From Herbidospora mongoliensis (GTDB lineage: Bacteria > Actinomycetota > Actinomycetes > Streptosporangiales > Streptosporangiaceae): a stretch of 64,000 bases of DNA. The position numbers and the translations under genes were made by a program. A model generated the notes under the pieces. That model made no database searches and was not told the origin of the DNA. It was given only the letters and a program-made list of their open reading frames with translations. The stretch is from NCBI RefSeq assembly GCF_001570545.1, contig NZ_BBXD01000021.1, positions 213,557 through 277,556 on the forward strand. The letters run 5' to 3'. This document shows positions 17,100 through 25,773 of this stretch, in pieces (position 1 is the first letter of the stretch; each line of letters opens with the position of its first letter).

Positions 17100-19541
17100 G
17101 TGAGCGACATCCGAAACCGCCCCCCGGTTCCGAATCCGGACGCTGAGGACGCACCCACGGGAGTGATGGGCCGGATCACCGACGACACCCACCTCGACCT
17201 CCCCGTCATCCCCGCCGACCCCCTGGCCCCCGGCCAGCCGGTCGACCCCCAGGGCCCGACCGGAACGGGCCCCCACCACCCGTCCGACGCTCACAGCGCT
17301 TTCGGCATGGGCCCCCAGGGCAGCGGTTTCGGGGCGAACAACCAGCTGGGCGACGATCGCGGCGCATTCGGAGCGGGCTCCCAGCAGCCAGGCGACGCGC
17401 AGGGCGCTTATGGAACCGGCCCTCACCAGAGCTTCGGAACGGGTCCCCAGCAGCCGGGCGACGCTCGGGGTGGTTTCGGAACGGGTCCCCAGCAAGCAGG
17501 CGATTCTCAGAGCGCCTATGGAACGGGCCCCCAGCAGGGCTACGGAACGGGTTCCCCGCAGCCGGGCGACGCTCAGGGCGGTTTCGGAACGGGTCCCCAG
17601 CAGACCGCCGACGGTTACGGCGCGCCCGGAACCGGGCGGCCGGGTGAGCACCACGGCGTGCACGCGACCGGCCCGCAGCAGCTCCCGCCGAACCCCTACG
17701 CCTCGGGCGGGCAGCTCGCCGACTCCTTTGCGCCGCCGGGACATCCGTCGCCCTTCCCCGGCTCCTTAGACGGTTCCTTCTCCGGTACCGGCCCAGTGGC
17801 CACCCCCGGCGCGAGCCCGGGAGGACACCCCGGGCCGTTCCCCGGAGCAGGCCAGGCAGGACAGCCCGGTTCCTACGCGGGCACCGGCCCGCTGGCCGCT
17901 CCCGGCGCCTTCCCCGGCACGCACCCGGCAGGCGGCCCCGGGCCGTTCCCCGGCGCGGGCCCGGGAGGACACCCCGGTTCCTACCCCGGTGCCGGTCCGC
18001 TCGCCGCGCCCACCAACGCCTCCACCGCCGACCCGCTGCCGCAGCGCAAGCCTCGTGACCAGCGCGGCGCGGGCGGCGACGCCCCTCCCGAGGGGTTCGA
18101 CTACTTCGGCGGCGGCGGCCCCAAGGACGACCCGCGAGGCCAGCAGCCCGGTGCCCCCGCAGGACAGCGGATCCCCCACACGCCCGGCCCTCACCTCGGC
18201 GCCCCGGCGGGCCAGCGCATCCCCCACGCGGCCGCCGCGCAGGGCCCGCCCCCAGGTGCTCCCCAGGGTGGCCAGAACGGGCCGGAGGCCCCGGCCGACT
18301 GGAGCCCGTGGCAGCAGCAGCGCCGCCGCTCCCCCTATGACCCGCCGTCGGCCCCGCTGCCCACCCAGCCGCCCGGGTTCGAGAACTTCCAGACCGACAG
18401 CTTCGCTGCCGTCGGCGCCCACAACACCGGCGGCTTCCCGGAGTCCCCCTCCATGCCGCTCCCCGCCTGGGCGGCCACCCCGCCCACGTCCGCGCCCCCG
18501 GGGGCATACGGAGGCGAGGAGGCCCAGCCGGCCAAGAAGCCGCGCTCCCCCTACCTCGACAACGTCAAGTTCATCCTGATCGCCCTGGTCATCTCCAGCC
18601 ACGCGCTCCGGGACACGATCAACGCCGACCCGGCGAACAAGGCCGGGTACATCTGGGCGTTCGCGTTCCACATGCCGCTCTTCGTCATGATCAGCGGTTA
18701 TCTGTCGCGGAACTTCTGGGATTCCAAGGGCAAGGTCAACAAGCTCGTCGACACGATCCTCATCCCGTATGTGATCGTGGAGTTCGGTTACGCCGCGCTG
18801 CGCTGGGGTCTCGGCGGCAAGTGGACGCTGACCATCACCGACCCGGCCTGGATGAACTGGTATCTGGTCGCGCTGCTGCTCTGGCGGATCACGGTCCCGG
18901 TGTGGAAGCGGCTGCGCTGGCCGTTCCCGGTGGCCGTGGCGGTCTATCTGATCTCGGGCTTCTCCCAGCTCGAACAGGACTTCAGCATGGACCGGTTCTT
19001 CGGCCTGCTGCCGTTCTTCGTGCTCGGCATGATCCTTCAGCCGCAGCACTTCGAATGGCTGCAGAAGTCGTGGGTCCGCATGGTCAGCGCCTTCGTGCTC
19101 GCCGCCTGGACCGCCGCCGCGATCGTGCTCGCGCCCGACCTCGGCCTGAAGATCTTCTACAACCGGTACAGCTATGCCGACCTCAACCAGGAGTGGTGGT
19201 ACGCCCTCGGCTTCCGCCTGGCCTGGATGGTGGGCGTGCTGGCGCTCTGTTTCGCGGTTCTCTCGATCATCCCCAAGCGCGAGACGTGGTTCAGCGACCT
19301 CGGCACCCGGACCCTGTACGCCTATCTCCTCCACGGCATCCCGATCCTGATCCTGAAGGACTTCGGGCTGCTGAAGCTGTCGTGGCTGGAGGGGCCGCTC
19401 GGCACCCTGGCCATCATCGTGAGCTCGTTCGTCCTGGCGATCATCCTGTGTCTGCCGGTCACCCGTGCCGTCTTCAGGTGGGTGCTGGAACCGCGCCTGA
19501 CCTGGCTCTACCGGAAGCCGCAGTCGGAAGTTCAGCCGTAG
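17100..19541 (+). CDS. Membrane acyltransferase (acyltransferase-3 / fucose-4-O-acetylase-like) with long repetitive disordered N-terminus
   Basis: An 813-residue fusion. Residues from about 475 to 800 form a polytopic acyltransferase-3 domain: LDNVKFILIALVISSHAL carries the His expected to be catalytic, and about ten membrane segments follow, including MPLFVMISGYLSRNFW. Such enzymes O-acylate cell-envelope sugars. The first 470 or so residues are Gly, Pro, Gln, Ala-rich, without hydrophobic segments, and contain imperfect FGTGPQQPGDAQ-like repeats. The start is GTG 17100. The disordered extension is far longer than the catalytic family needs and presumably faces the cytoplasm. A glycosyltransferase gene follows after 60 bases. 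Confidence 0.88.
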   Translation: MSDIRNRPPVPNPDAEDAPTGVMGRITDDTHLDLPVIPADPLAPGQPVDPQGPTGTGPHHPSDAHSAFGMGPQGSGFGANNQLGDDRGAFGAGSQQPGDAQGAYGTGPHQSFGTGPQQPGDARGGFGTGPQQAGDSQSAYGTGPQQGYGTGSPQPGDAQGGFGTGPQQTADGYGAPGTGRPGEHHGVHATGPQQLPPNPYASGGQLADSFAPPGHPSPFPGSLDGSFSGTGPVATPGASPGGHPGPFPGAGQAGQPGSYAGTGPLAAPGAFPGTHPAGGPGPFPGAGPGGHPGSYPGAGPLAAPTNASTADPLPQRKPRDQRGAGGDAPPEGFDYFGGGGPKDDPRGQQPGAPAGQRIPHTPGPHLGAPAGQRIPHAAAAQGPPPGAPQGGQNGPEAPADWSPWQQQRRRSPYDPPSAPLPTQPPGFENFQTDSFAAVGAHNTGGFPESPSMPLPAWAATPPTSAPPGAYGGEEAQPAKKPRSPYLDNVKFILIALVISSHALRDTINADPANKAGYIWAFAFHMPLFVMISGYLSRNFWDSKGKVNKLVDTILIPYVIVEFGYAALRWGLGGKWTLTITDPAWMNWYLVALLLWRITVPVWKRLRWPFPVAVAVYLISGFSQLEQDFSMDRFFGLLPFFVLGMILQPQHFEWLQKSWVRMVSAFVLAAWTAAAIVLAPDLGLKIFYNRYSYADLNQEWWYALGFRLAWMVGVLALCFAVLSIIPKRETWFSDLGTRTLYAYLLHGIPILILKDFGLLKLSWLEGPLGTLAIIVSSFVLAIILCLPVTRAVFRWVLEPRLTWLYRKPQSEVQP
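17300..17620 (+). repeat. Degenerate coding repeats (FGTGPQQPGDAQ-type units)
   Basis: Several imperfect copies of a unit encoding roughly F/Y-G-T-G-P-Q-Q-(P)-G-D-A/S-Q are arranged in tandem and in two registers within the acyltransferase N-terminus. Nucleotide similarity between copies is high, for example around GGAACGGGTCCCCAGCA. The tract explains the long false ORFs on the opposite strand. Confidence 0.75.
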
Positions 19542-19601
19542 TTCGGCTGCGGTTAACGCCCCGCATCCGGGCATGTCGGACCTGCCGGTCAGCCTCACTC
19601 C

Positions 19602-20720
19602 ATGAAGGTATGTGTCGGCACGGTCGTCCATCATCCGGAGGACGCCCGGATCATGCACCGGCAGATCCGGGCGCTGCTCGACGCGGGCCATGAGGTCACG
19701 TACGTGGCGCCGTTCACGCACTGCAACGTGACTCCGCAGCCGGGCATCCGGGCGATCGACGTGCCCCGGGCCGTCGGGCTGCACCGGGCCAAGGCGCTGC
19801 GGGCGGCGAAGAGCGCGCTGAAGCGTGGCTGCGCCGACGCCGACCTTCTGCTGGTGCACGACATCGAACTGCTCCTGGCGCTGCCGAGGCGGCGTCCGGT
19901 GACGGTGTGGGACGTGCACGAGGACACGGTCGCCGCGCTCGACGCGAAGCCGTACCTGCCGGACTTCGCGCGCACCACCCTCCCGCCGCTGCTGCGGAAC
20001 CTGGAGGCGCGCGCGGAGCGGCGCCTGCACCTGATCCTGGCCGAGGAGTCCTACCGCGACCGGTTCGCCAAGGACCATCCGGTGGTGCCCAACCACACCT
20101 ACGTCGCCGAGGTCGCGCCACCGCCGCCGGGCGAGTCCCGGGTCGTGTACGTCGGCCACATCTCCGAGGCGCGCGGCGCCGCCGAGATGATCGAACTGGC
20201 CCGGCTGCTGCGGCCCCACGGGATCAGGCTCGACCTGATCGGCCCCGCCGACGCTGACGTGCGGCCGATGCTGCGTGACGCGCAGCGGACCGGGCTGCTC
20301 GACTGGTTCGGGTACGTCCCCAACCGCCACGCCCTGCGGATGGCCCAGGGCGCCCTGGCCGGCCTGTCGCTGCTGCACGACGTGCCGAACTACCGCGAGT
20401 CGATGCCGACCAAGGTGATCGAGTACATGGCCCAGGGCGTGCCGGTGATCACGACGCCGCTCCCGAAGGCCGTGGAGGCCATGAAGGGCTGCGGCACGGT
20501 CGTGCCGTTCGGCGACGTCCAAGCGGCCTACCGGGCGGTGCTGGAGCTCCGCGACGACCCCGCACGCCGCACGAAGATCGCCGCCGAGGGCCACGCCGAA
20601 GCGCGCGCCTCCTACCACTGGCCCGACCGGGCGCCCGAGTTCGTCGGCCTGCTGGAGAACTGGGCCTCGGCCCACAGCAGGGTGCCGGTCCGCGGCGGGC
20701 ACCGCGCCGTAGCGGTCTGA
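19602..20720 (+). CDS. Glycosyltransferase, GT4-like
   Basis: A 372-residue GT-B-type protein. The N-terminus VGTVVHHPEDARIMHRQI is typical of actinomycete GT4 enzymes in surface-polysaccharide loci. The C-terminal half has VVYVGHISEARGAAEMI and the donor-site stretch PTKVIEYMAQGVPVITTPL. It starts with ATG 60 bases after the acyltransferase gene and precedes an acetoacetate-decarboxylase-like gene by 39 bases on the same strand. It has no membrane segment. The sugar and acceptor are unknown. Confidence 0.82.
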   Translation: MKVCVGTVVHHPEDARIMHRQIRALLDAGHEVTYVAPFTHCNVTPQPGIRAIDVPRAVGLHRAKALRAAKSALKRGCADADLLLVHDIELLLALPRRRPVTVWDVHEDTVAALDAKPYLPDFARTTLPPLLRNLEARAERRLHLILAEESYRDRFAKDHPVVPNHTYVAEVAPPPPGESRVVYVGHISEARGAAEMIELARLLRPHGIRLDLIGPADADVRPMLRDAQRTGLLDWFGYVPNRHALRMAQGALAGLSLLHDVPNYRESMPTKVIEYMAQGVPVITTPLPKAVEAMKGCGTVVPFGDVQAAYRAVLELRDDPARRTKIAAEGHAEARASYHWPDRAPEFVGLLENWASAHSRVPVRGGHRAVAV

Positions 20721-20759
20721 GGCTGTACGGCTTGGCCTCTACGTTGATGTACTGGTCTT

Positions 20760-21488
20760 ATGGCTAGCCATCTCATCCAGGGCCGCCGGGTGGACCTTCC
20801 GGTGGAGGTCAGGGACGCGGCGGCGGGCGCGGCGACCTATCTCGTGCGGGCCGACGCGGCCCGTGCGGTGATCGCCTACTCGGGGCTCGACGTGACCGAG
20901 ATCCTCCCGGGGAAGGCGCTGTGCACGCTGCTCTTCGCCGACTACAAGGACTCCGACCTGGGGTCCTACCACGAGTTCGGGGTCATCTTCTGGGTCCGTC
21001 CGCCGGAGGCCGGGCCACCGCCTCGACGTTCGGCGCGGGCCGGCGTGCTCGACATCCGGGCCAGCGGGTCGGCCGCCTTCGTCCACTGGCTGCCGGTCGA
21101 CCAGACGTTCACGCTGGAGGCGGGCCGGGAGATCTGGGGCTTCCCGAAAGAGCTGGCCGACATCGACGTGCGCCAGAAGACGCCCTTCAAGCGCTGTGTG
21201 CTGCGTAAGGACGGGCGGCTGGTGCTCGACATCCTGCTGCGGCCCGGTGTGCCCGTGCTGAAGGCGGGGCTGCCGGCGCTGGAGGCGTTCGCGCAGCGGG
21301 ACGGCGTGACGCGGCGTACCGGCTGGAGTGTGAAGGCGAGCGGTGTGCGGGCCCGGCCGGGCGGCGCGCTGATCCGGCTGGGCAACCACCCGATCGCCAA
21401 GGAACTCAGCGAACTGGGGCTGCCGAAGCGGGCGCTGACCTCCATGACGGCCGCACACGTCGCCATGAGCTTCGGGAAGGCCTTCTAG
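20760..21488 (+). CDS. Acetoacetate decarboxylase-family protein
   Basis: A 242-residue protein with the family segment EIWGFPKE; the Lys here aligns with the Schiff-base Lys of acetoacetate decarboxylase. The EFGVIFWV strand upstream also fits the family. Many actinomycete members act as decarboxylases or aldolase/dehydratases on unrelated substrates, so the reaction is not assigned. It ends with TAG inside the palindrome CTAG, which also supplies the stop of the convergent GT2 gene. Confidence 0.8.
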   Translation: MASHLIQGRRVDLPVEVRDAAAGAATYLVRADAARAVIAYSGLDVTEILPGKALCTLLFADYKDSDLGSYHEFGVIFWVRPPEAGPPPRRSARAGVLDIRASGSAAFVHWLPVDQTFTLEAGREIWGFPKELADIDVRQKTPFKRCVLRKDGRLVLDILLRPGVPVLKAGLPALEAFAQRDGVTRRTGWSVKASGVRARPGGALIRLGNHPIAKELSELGLPKRALTSMTAAHVAMSFGKAF

Positions 21489-22366
21489 ACGATCGGCGGG
21501 CGGCCGAGCTTGAGCATGTGCCAGGCCGTCCGCCACGCCATCGGGCGGCGTTCGCCCGCGGGCTCCCGCCAGCCTTCGGCGAAGCCGCGGAACCAGGCGC
21601 GCAGCGCGAACGGCGAGCGGTCGCGCAGGAGGGTCAGCAGCATCCAGTTGCCCAGGTAGGCCAGCACCAGCGGCCACGGCAGGTTGCGCCGGGCCAGCCA
21701 GACGCGGTTGCGCGCGTTGAGCCGGTAGAAGTCGGCGTGGCGGGTCGGCAGCACGAGCGGGTGGAACATGACCGTCTCGGCGTCGTATTCGATCCGGTAG
21801 CCCTCGCCGAGCAGCCGCCAGGCCAGGTCGGTCTCCTCGTGCGCGTAGAAGAACTTCTCCGGCAGGCCGCCGACCTGGAGGAACGCCGATCGCCTGATGG
21901 CGCAGGCACCGCCCAGGAACGTCGTCACGGGCGAGCTCCGCTCGGGGTCGCCGGCCCGCAGGCGCGGGACGTGGCGGCGCTGCACGATCCCGCCGTCGGG
22001 GTCCATCACGCGGAAGGAGATCACCGCGAGGTCGGGCTCGGCCGCGAAACGCTCGCGGACGTGCGCGGCGACCTTGTCGTTGGCATACCAGCCGTCGTCG
22101 TCGAGGAAGAGCACGACGTCGCCCGAGCACTCCTGCGTGCCCCGGTTGCGCCCCTCGGGGATGCCCACGTTGTGGTCGAGGCGGACGGTCTTCACGACCG
22201 CTGAGGAACCCGGCTGGGGCTCCACGTTCAGCGGCGGAACGTCAACCCCGTTGCCCACAACCACAACTTCGATATCACCATCGACCTGCGTCAACGCCGA
22301 TTCGACGGCGCGGTCAAGCTCCGGGATGCGGTTACCCATCGTGAGGATGACGCAGGAAATCTTCAT
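21485..22366 (-). CDS. Glycosyltransferase family 2
   Basis: A 293-residue inverting glycosyltransferase of the rhamnosyl/galactofuranosyl-like GT2 type. It has SCVILTMGNR at the N-terminus, VGIPEGRNRGTQ, the metal site FLDDDGW, and FFYAHEETDLAWRLL carrying the ED catalytic-base region. A hydrophobic stretch near residue 240 may contact the membrane. It starts with ATG; 149 bases without a recognisable gene separate it from the CDP-alcohol phosphotransferase upstream. Its stop is shared with the convergent gene through CTAG. Confidence 0.87.
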   Translation of the reverse strand: MKISCVILTMGNRIPELDRAVESALTQVDGDIEVVVVGNGVDVPPLNVEPQPGSSAVVKTVRLDHNVGIPEGRNRGTQECSGDVVLFLDDDGWYANDKVAAHVRERFAAEPDLAVISFRVMDPDGGIVQRRHVPRLRAGDPERSSPVTTFLGGACAIRRSAFLQVGGLPEKFFYAHEETDLAWRLLGEGYRIEYDAETVMFHPLVLPTRHADFYRLNARNRVWLARRNLPWPLVLAYLGNWMLLTLLRDRSPFALRAWFRGFAEGWREPAGERRPMAWRTAWHMLKLGRPPIV

Positions 22367-22515
22367 GCGTCATCGCCCCGGCGCGAGGTGGGAGACACAC
22401 GATTTCATGATCACCGAGTCTTTTTGGGTGGGCAAATCCGGACTAAGCGTATCGGAACCAGCGGCGAACACCCACCAAACGCGAAGTGTCCGGGCAAGAG
22501 AGATCGCCGCAAAAC

Positions 22516-23274
22516 TCAAGCGAGCCGCCGGGAGGCGAGGATGCTCACCAAGTGCAGAATAAGTTGCACCGCACCGATGATCGCGCACGCCACGACGAGA
22601 ATACGGGTCGCCGGGAACCAGAAGTCGAGCACGGCCGCCACCACCACGATGAGTGACAACTCCACTGCCTGGATCACCCGGTGGAACCGCAGCGCCGCCG
22701 CGGCCCGCCGGGCCATGGCCAGCTTGCGCGACTGGAACTGGGTGCCCGAGACCTCGGTCGCCGCGATCAGCCCCGACCGGGCCCGCGCGACGTCGACCAG
22801 GTCGGTCTCCGCCTTGATCAGGATCGCGCCGAGAGCGGCGGCGAACCCGAGCACGGTGTACCAGTCGGGCCACACCTCGGAGGCCCGGAAGCCCAGGCCG
22901 ATGAGGATCGCGGCCTCGGCGAAGTAGTGGCCCACCCGGTCGAGGTAGACCCCGGTCAGGGAGGTGCGGCCGGTCCAGCGGGCGAGTTCGCCGTCGGAAC
23001 AGTCGAGCAGCAGGTAGAGCTGCACCAGCAGGGCGGCCAGCACGGCGGCGGCCAGTCCGGGCAGAACCAGCACCGCGCCCGCCCCCACGCCGGTCACGAT
23101 CATCAGACCCGTGACCTGGTTGGGGGTGATGGGGGTCTTGGCCAGCGCCCAGGTGACGTAGATGGACAACTTGCGCATGTAGAGCAGGCCGGCCCAGTGT
23201 TCACCGTTGCGGCGCTCAAGGGTCATTTCGGGCTGCGCCTTGGCGCGAACCTCAGCGACCGACGGCGTGGACAT
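22516..23274 (-). CDS. CDP-alcohol phosphatidyltransferase with His in place of the fourth motif Asp
   Basis: A 252-residue polytopic enzyme of the CDP-AP family, which moves a phospho-alcohol from a CDP carrier to an acceptor alcohol at the membrane. The signature D-x2-DG-x2-AR-x8-G-x3-D-x3-D is present as Asp91, Asp94, Gly95, Ala98, Arg99, Gly108 and Asp112, but the fourth Asp, usually the proposed catalytic base, is His116 (LDRVGHY). About six membrane segments are visible. I use ATG 23274; a GTG at 23292 would also work. It overlaps the glycerol-1-phosphate-dehydrogenase-like gene by 23 bases, so the two are expressed together. Confidence 0.88.
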   Translation of the reverse strand: MSTPSVAEVRAKAQPEMTLERRNGEHWAGLLYMRKLSIYVTWALAKTPITPNQVTGLMIVTGVGAGAVLVLPGLAAAVLAALLVQLYLLLDCSDGELARWTGRTSLTGVYLDRVGHYFAEAAILIGLGFRASEVWPDWYTVLGFAAALGAILIKAETDLVDVARARSGLIAATEVSGTQFQSRKLAMARRAAAALRFHRVIQAVELSLIVVVAAVLDFWFPATRILVVACAIIGAVQLILHLVSILASRRLA

Positions 23275-24310
23275 AACCCTCAACTCGATCACGGATCTCG
23301 GACTCGGAAAGACGCAGGTGTTCCAGGATGGTGAACCGCCCCGGACGGGTCGACGGGGCCAGCATGACGGCCTCGACGAACTGGTCGGAGGTCAGGCCGA
23401 TGTCACCATGGGTCAGGGGAAGCTCGTGCCCGCGCAGGCACGCGACGACCTGGCCGAACCGCGCTTCGTCCTCCCGCAGGTAATAGCAGAAGGCCGCGCC
23501 GATTCCGGCCAGCTCACCGTGGTTGGAGGTACCGGGGAAGAGCTGGTCCACGGCATGCATGATTTCATGATCACCGCCACTGGTGGGCCGGCTTGACCCG
23601 GCGATGACCATCGACATGCCGGAAAGAATCAACGCCTCGGCCAAGACGGTCAGGAACGCGTCGGACTCGATGGAGTCACGCCTCCCGATGATGGCCTCGG
23701 CGGCCGTGCGCGCCATCGAACAGGCCAGCCCGTCGATCGGCTCACCGCGCTCGGCGTTGCCGAGCTGCCAGTCTTCGATGGCCGACAGGTTGCTGATCAC
23801 GTCGCCGACCCCCGAGCGCACCAGCGCCTTCGGGGCGTCGTGGACGAAGTCGAGGTCGATCATGATGGCCAGCGGCATCGGCACGCCGAACGAGCCCTTG
23901 CCGCCCTCGTGGGTGAGCGAGGCCACCGGTGAGCAGATGCCGTCGTGGGCCAGGTTGGTCGCCACGGCGACCATGGGGATTCCGGCCAGCGAGGCGGCGT
24001 ATTTGGTGACGTCGATGGTCCGGCCGCCGCCGATGCCCACCAGCGCCTCGTAGGCGCCCTTGCGCAGGTCGGCTCCGAGGGCGACGGCGGCGTCGACCGA
24101 GCCGTCGGGCACCCGGAAGACCTCGGCGTCGCCGAGCGAGGGAGCGATGACCTTGGTGATGCGGTCGCCGAGGCCCGCGCCGACGGCCACCGCCACCCGG
24201 CCCGAGGTCGCCACCCGGCTGTCGGACAGCAGCGACCCGAGCTGCGCGATGGCGCCCCGGCGTACTTCCATCGTGATGGGGGCGGGGAGCATCCTCGCCA
24301 AAATTGGCAT
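23252..24310 (-). CDS. Glycerol-1-phosphate dehydrogenase-like (AraM/EgsA) NAD(P)-dependent dehydrogenase
   Basis: A 352-residue member of the dehydroquinate-synthase/iron-alcohol-dehydrogenase fold, closest in motif to sn-glycerol-1-phosphate dehydrogenases, which reduce dihydroxyacetone phosphate. The nucleotide loop is GIGGGRTIDVTKYAA (Gly94-96, Asp100, Lys103). The metal-site residues appear in order: Asp in VGDVISN, His in GGDHEIMHAVD and His in SNHGELAG. GAGGGGGG precedes ATG 24310. It lies between a cytidylyltransferase and a CDP-alcohol phosphotransferase, a set that would make and use a CDP-activated polyol phosphate. Substrate is inferred; other polyol or aldehyde substrates are possible. 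Confidence 0.82.
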   Translation of the reverse strand: MPILARMLPAPITMEVRRGAIAQLGSLLSDSRVATSGRVAVAVGAGLGDRITKVIAPSLGDAEVFRVPDGSVDAAVALGADLRKGAYEALVGIGGGRTIDVTKYAASLAGIPMVAVATNLAHDGICSPVASLTHEGGKGSFGVPMPLAIMIDLDFVHDAPKALVRSGVGDVISNLSAIEDWQLGNAERGEPIDGLACSMARTAAEAIIGRRDSIESDAFLTVLAEALILSGMSMVIAGSSRPTSGGDHEIMHAVDQLFPGTSNHGELAGIGAAFCYYLREDEARFGQVVACLRGHELPLTHGDIGLTSDQFVEAVMLAPSTRPGRFTILEHLRLSESEIRDRVEGYVHAVGR

Positions 24311-24321
24311 GTGCCCCCCTC

Positions 24322-25053
24322 TCAGTAGGTCGTGGCGATGACGCGGGCCTTGGCCAGATCGTCGTGGTTGTCGACCTCGACCCAGCGCACGTCGCCGATC
24401 GGCGCGACGTGGATGGTCTCGCCGCGCTCCACCATCTCCTGGTAGCCGTCTTCGTAGTAGAGCTGGGGATCGCGCTCGAAGGTGGTCCGCAGCGCGTCGG
24501 ACAGGCGTTCGGCGGCGCCCGGCCGGATGAGGGTGGCGCCAATGTACTCGCCATAGGCCTCGGAAGGTTCCATCAGCTTGGTGATGCGCTTCAGCTGCTC
24601 ACCGCCGAGGGTGACCTTCATCTCCTCGTCGCCCAGCGTCTTCACGTCGTCGACCGCGAGCAGCACGTCGCTGGTCTCGGGGGCGTTCAGCAGGGTGTGC
24701 TCAACGGAGACGGGGTGGACGGTGTCGCCGTTCACCAGCAGCACGCCGTTCGAGAAGTAGTCTCGGGCGCACCACAGGGAGTAGGCGTTGTTCCACTCTT
24801 CGGCCTTGTCGTTGAAGACCAGCGTCAGGTTCACACCGTGACGGTCTTCCAGCGCCGCCTTGCGGTCGACGACGGCCTGCGCCTGGTAGCCCACGATCAC
24901 CACGACCTCGCGGAGGTCCACCGCGGCGAGGTTGCCCAGCGCGATGTCCAGGATCGTCGTCTCCCCGTCGACCGGCACCAGCGCCTTGGGCAGAGTGTCG
25001 GTGTAGGGCCTTAGACGGCGGCCGGCTCCAGCGGCCAGCACCATTCCCAGCAA
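24322..25053 (-). CDS. Phospho-alcohol cytidylyltransferase-like nucleotidyltransferase (LicC/IPCT type)
   Basis: A 243-residue nucleotidyltransferase. The N-terminal loop is LAAGAGRRLRPYTDTLPKAL, with the substrate Lys at its end; LLVNGDTV is the metal site. The segment WNNAYSLWCARDY resembles the NN-YSL signature of phosphocholine and inositol-phosphate cytidylyltransferases, not of hexose-phosphate enzymes. I place the start at TTG 25053 because AAGGAG is exactly 6 bases upstream; the longer ORF to 25104 lacks such a site. It precedes the dehydrogenase gene by 11 bases, so it probably activates the dehydrogenase product with CTP. Confidence 0.82.
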   Translation of the reverse strand: MLGMVLAAGAGRRLRPYTDTLPKALVPVDGETTILDIALGNLAAVDLREVVVIVGYQAQAVVDRKAALEDRHGVNLTLVFNDKAEEWNNAYSLWCARDYFSNGVLLVNGDTVHPVSVEHTLLNAPETSDVLLAVDDVKTLGDEEMKVTLGGEQLKRITKLMEPSEAYGEYIGATLIRPGAAERLSDALRTTFERDPQLYYEDGYQEMVERGETIHVAPIGDVRWVEVDNHDDLAKARVIATTY

Positions 25054-25102
25054 CGTGCGCTCCTTGAGGTCGAACTGCGTGTAACCCCACAGGTTAGTTG
25101 CC

Positions 25103-25129
25103 AACCGGACCCGAACGTGTAATCCGGTT
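25103..25129. promoter_or_regulatory. Inverted repeat between the DUF5941-like and cytidylyltransferase genes
   Basis: AACCGG and CCGGTT form 6-bp arms around 15 bases in the 93-base gap upstream of the cytidylyltransferase TTG start. It could be a weak terminator or an operator; the sequence does not decide. Confidence 0.35.
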
Positions 25130-25146
25130 GAGGGCTGTTGTTCAGA

Positions 25147-25773
25147 TTAATCGTTGATGCCGAGATTGGCGGCCTCTGTCCCGGAACGCGGGGCGGCCAG
25201 CCAGCAGGTCACACTCTCCCAGCCGAACATTCCCCACAGGTAGAGAGCCAGGAGCACGAACACCGCCGTGACCCCCTCGAACCAGGCGCCCGCGGCGACC
25301 ACGAGCATCCGGCCCTCCCAGCCGAATCCGGCCGCCGCCAGCCAGGCCGGCGGATAGACGTGCTGGCGAACCCGGTAAACAAGGTCGTAATGGTGGAAGA
25401 GAATAGCGCCGAGCAAGAGGAAGATGATCACCGGGGGCACCCCGTGGGCGAACCCGACCATGGCCACGAAGCCGTATTCGGTGATCCGCAGGATCGGCGG
25501 CACCAGCCAGTCGAGCCGGCCGTCGTGCCGGTGGGAGGAGCCCGGACCGGCCAGCAGCAGCGCGACCGCCGGGGCGAAGACCGCCGGGCCGTCGGTGCCG
25601 GCGATGCCGAGCGCCAGCAGCACCCCCGTCACGAACATGCCCGCCAGGGCCGGGGGCAGCGGCGGGATCTGGCCGGAGACCATCGTGCCCATCGCGCCGG
25701 AGAGAGGGCCGTCGTCGCGGTAGGCGACCACGTGCCCTGCGGGTACCGGGACGATGTGCGTCGTCGTCGTCAA
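25147..25773 (-). CDS. DUF5941-like small membrane protein
   Basis: A 208-residue protein with about five hydrophobic segments, starting at TTG 25773. That start codon overlaps the TGA of the upstream CDP-alcohol phosphotransferase gene (TTGA), so translation is coupled. From memory, streptomycete relatives of the upstream enzyme carry a similar C-terminal membrane domain (DUF5941) in one polypeptide; if so, this is a split version. A conserved-looking stretch HHYDLVYRVRQ lies near residue 120. Function unknown; it may complete the active complex of the upstream enzyme. Confidence 0.65.
   Translation of the reverse strand: MTTTTHIVPVPAGHVVAYRDDGPLSGAMGTMVSGQIPPLPPALAGMFVTGVLLALGIAGTDGPAVFAPAVALLLAGPGSSHRHDGRLDWLVPPILRITEYGFVAMVGFAHGVPPVIIFLLLGAILFHHYDLVYRVRQHVYPPAWLAAAGFGWEGRMLVVAAGAWFEGVTAVFVLLALYLWGMFGWESVTCWLAAPRSGTEAANLGIND

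Noticed and set aside
17766..20702. 978-codon minus-strand ORF
   Set aside because: Lies opposite the acyltransferase and glycosyltransferase genes; Arg/Gly/His-rich with no family, a codon-bias shadow.
22401..23576. Exact 16-base direct repeat GATTTCATGATCACCG at 22401 and 23561
   Set aside because: One copy encodes conserved dehydrogenase residues; a single 16-mer match is within chance for 64 kb.
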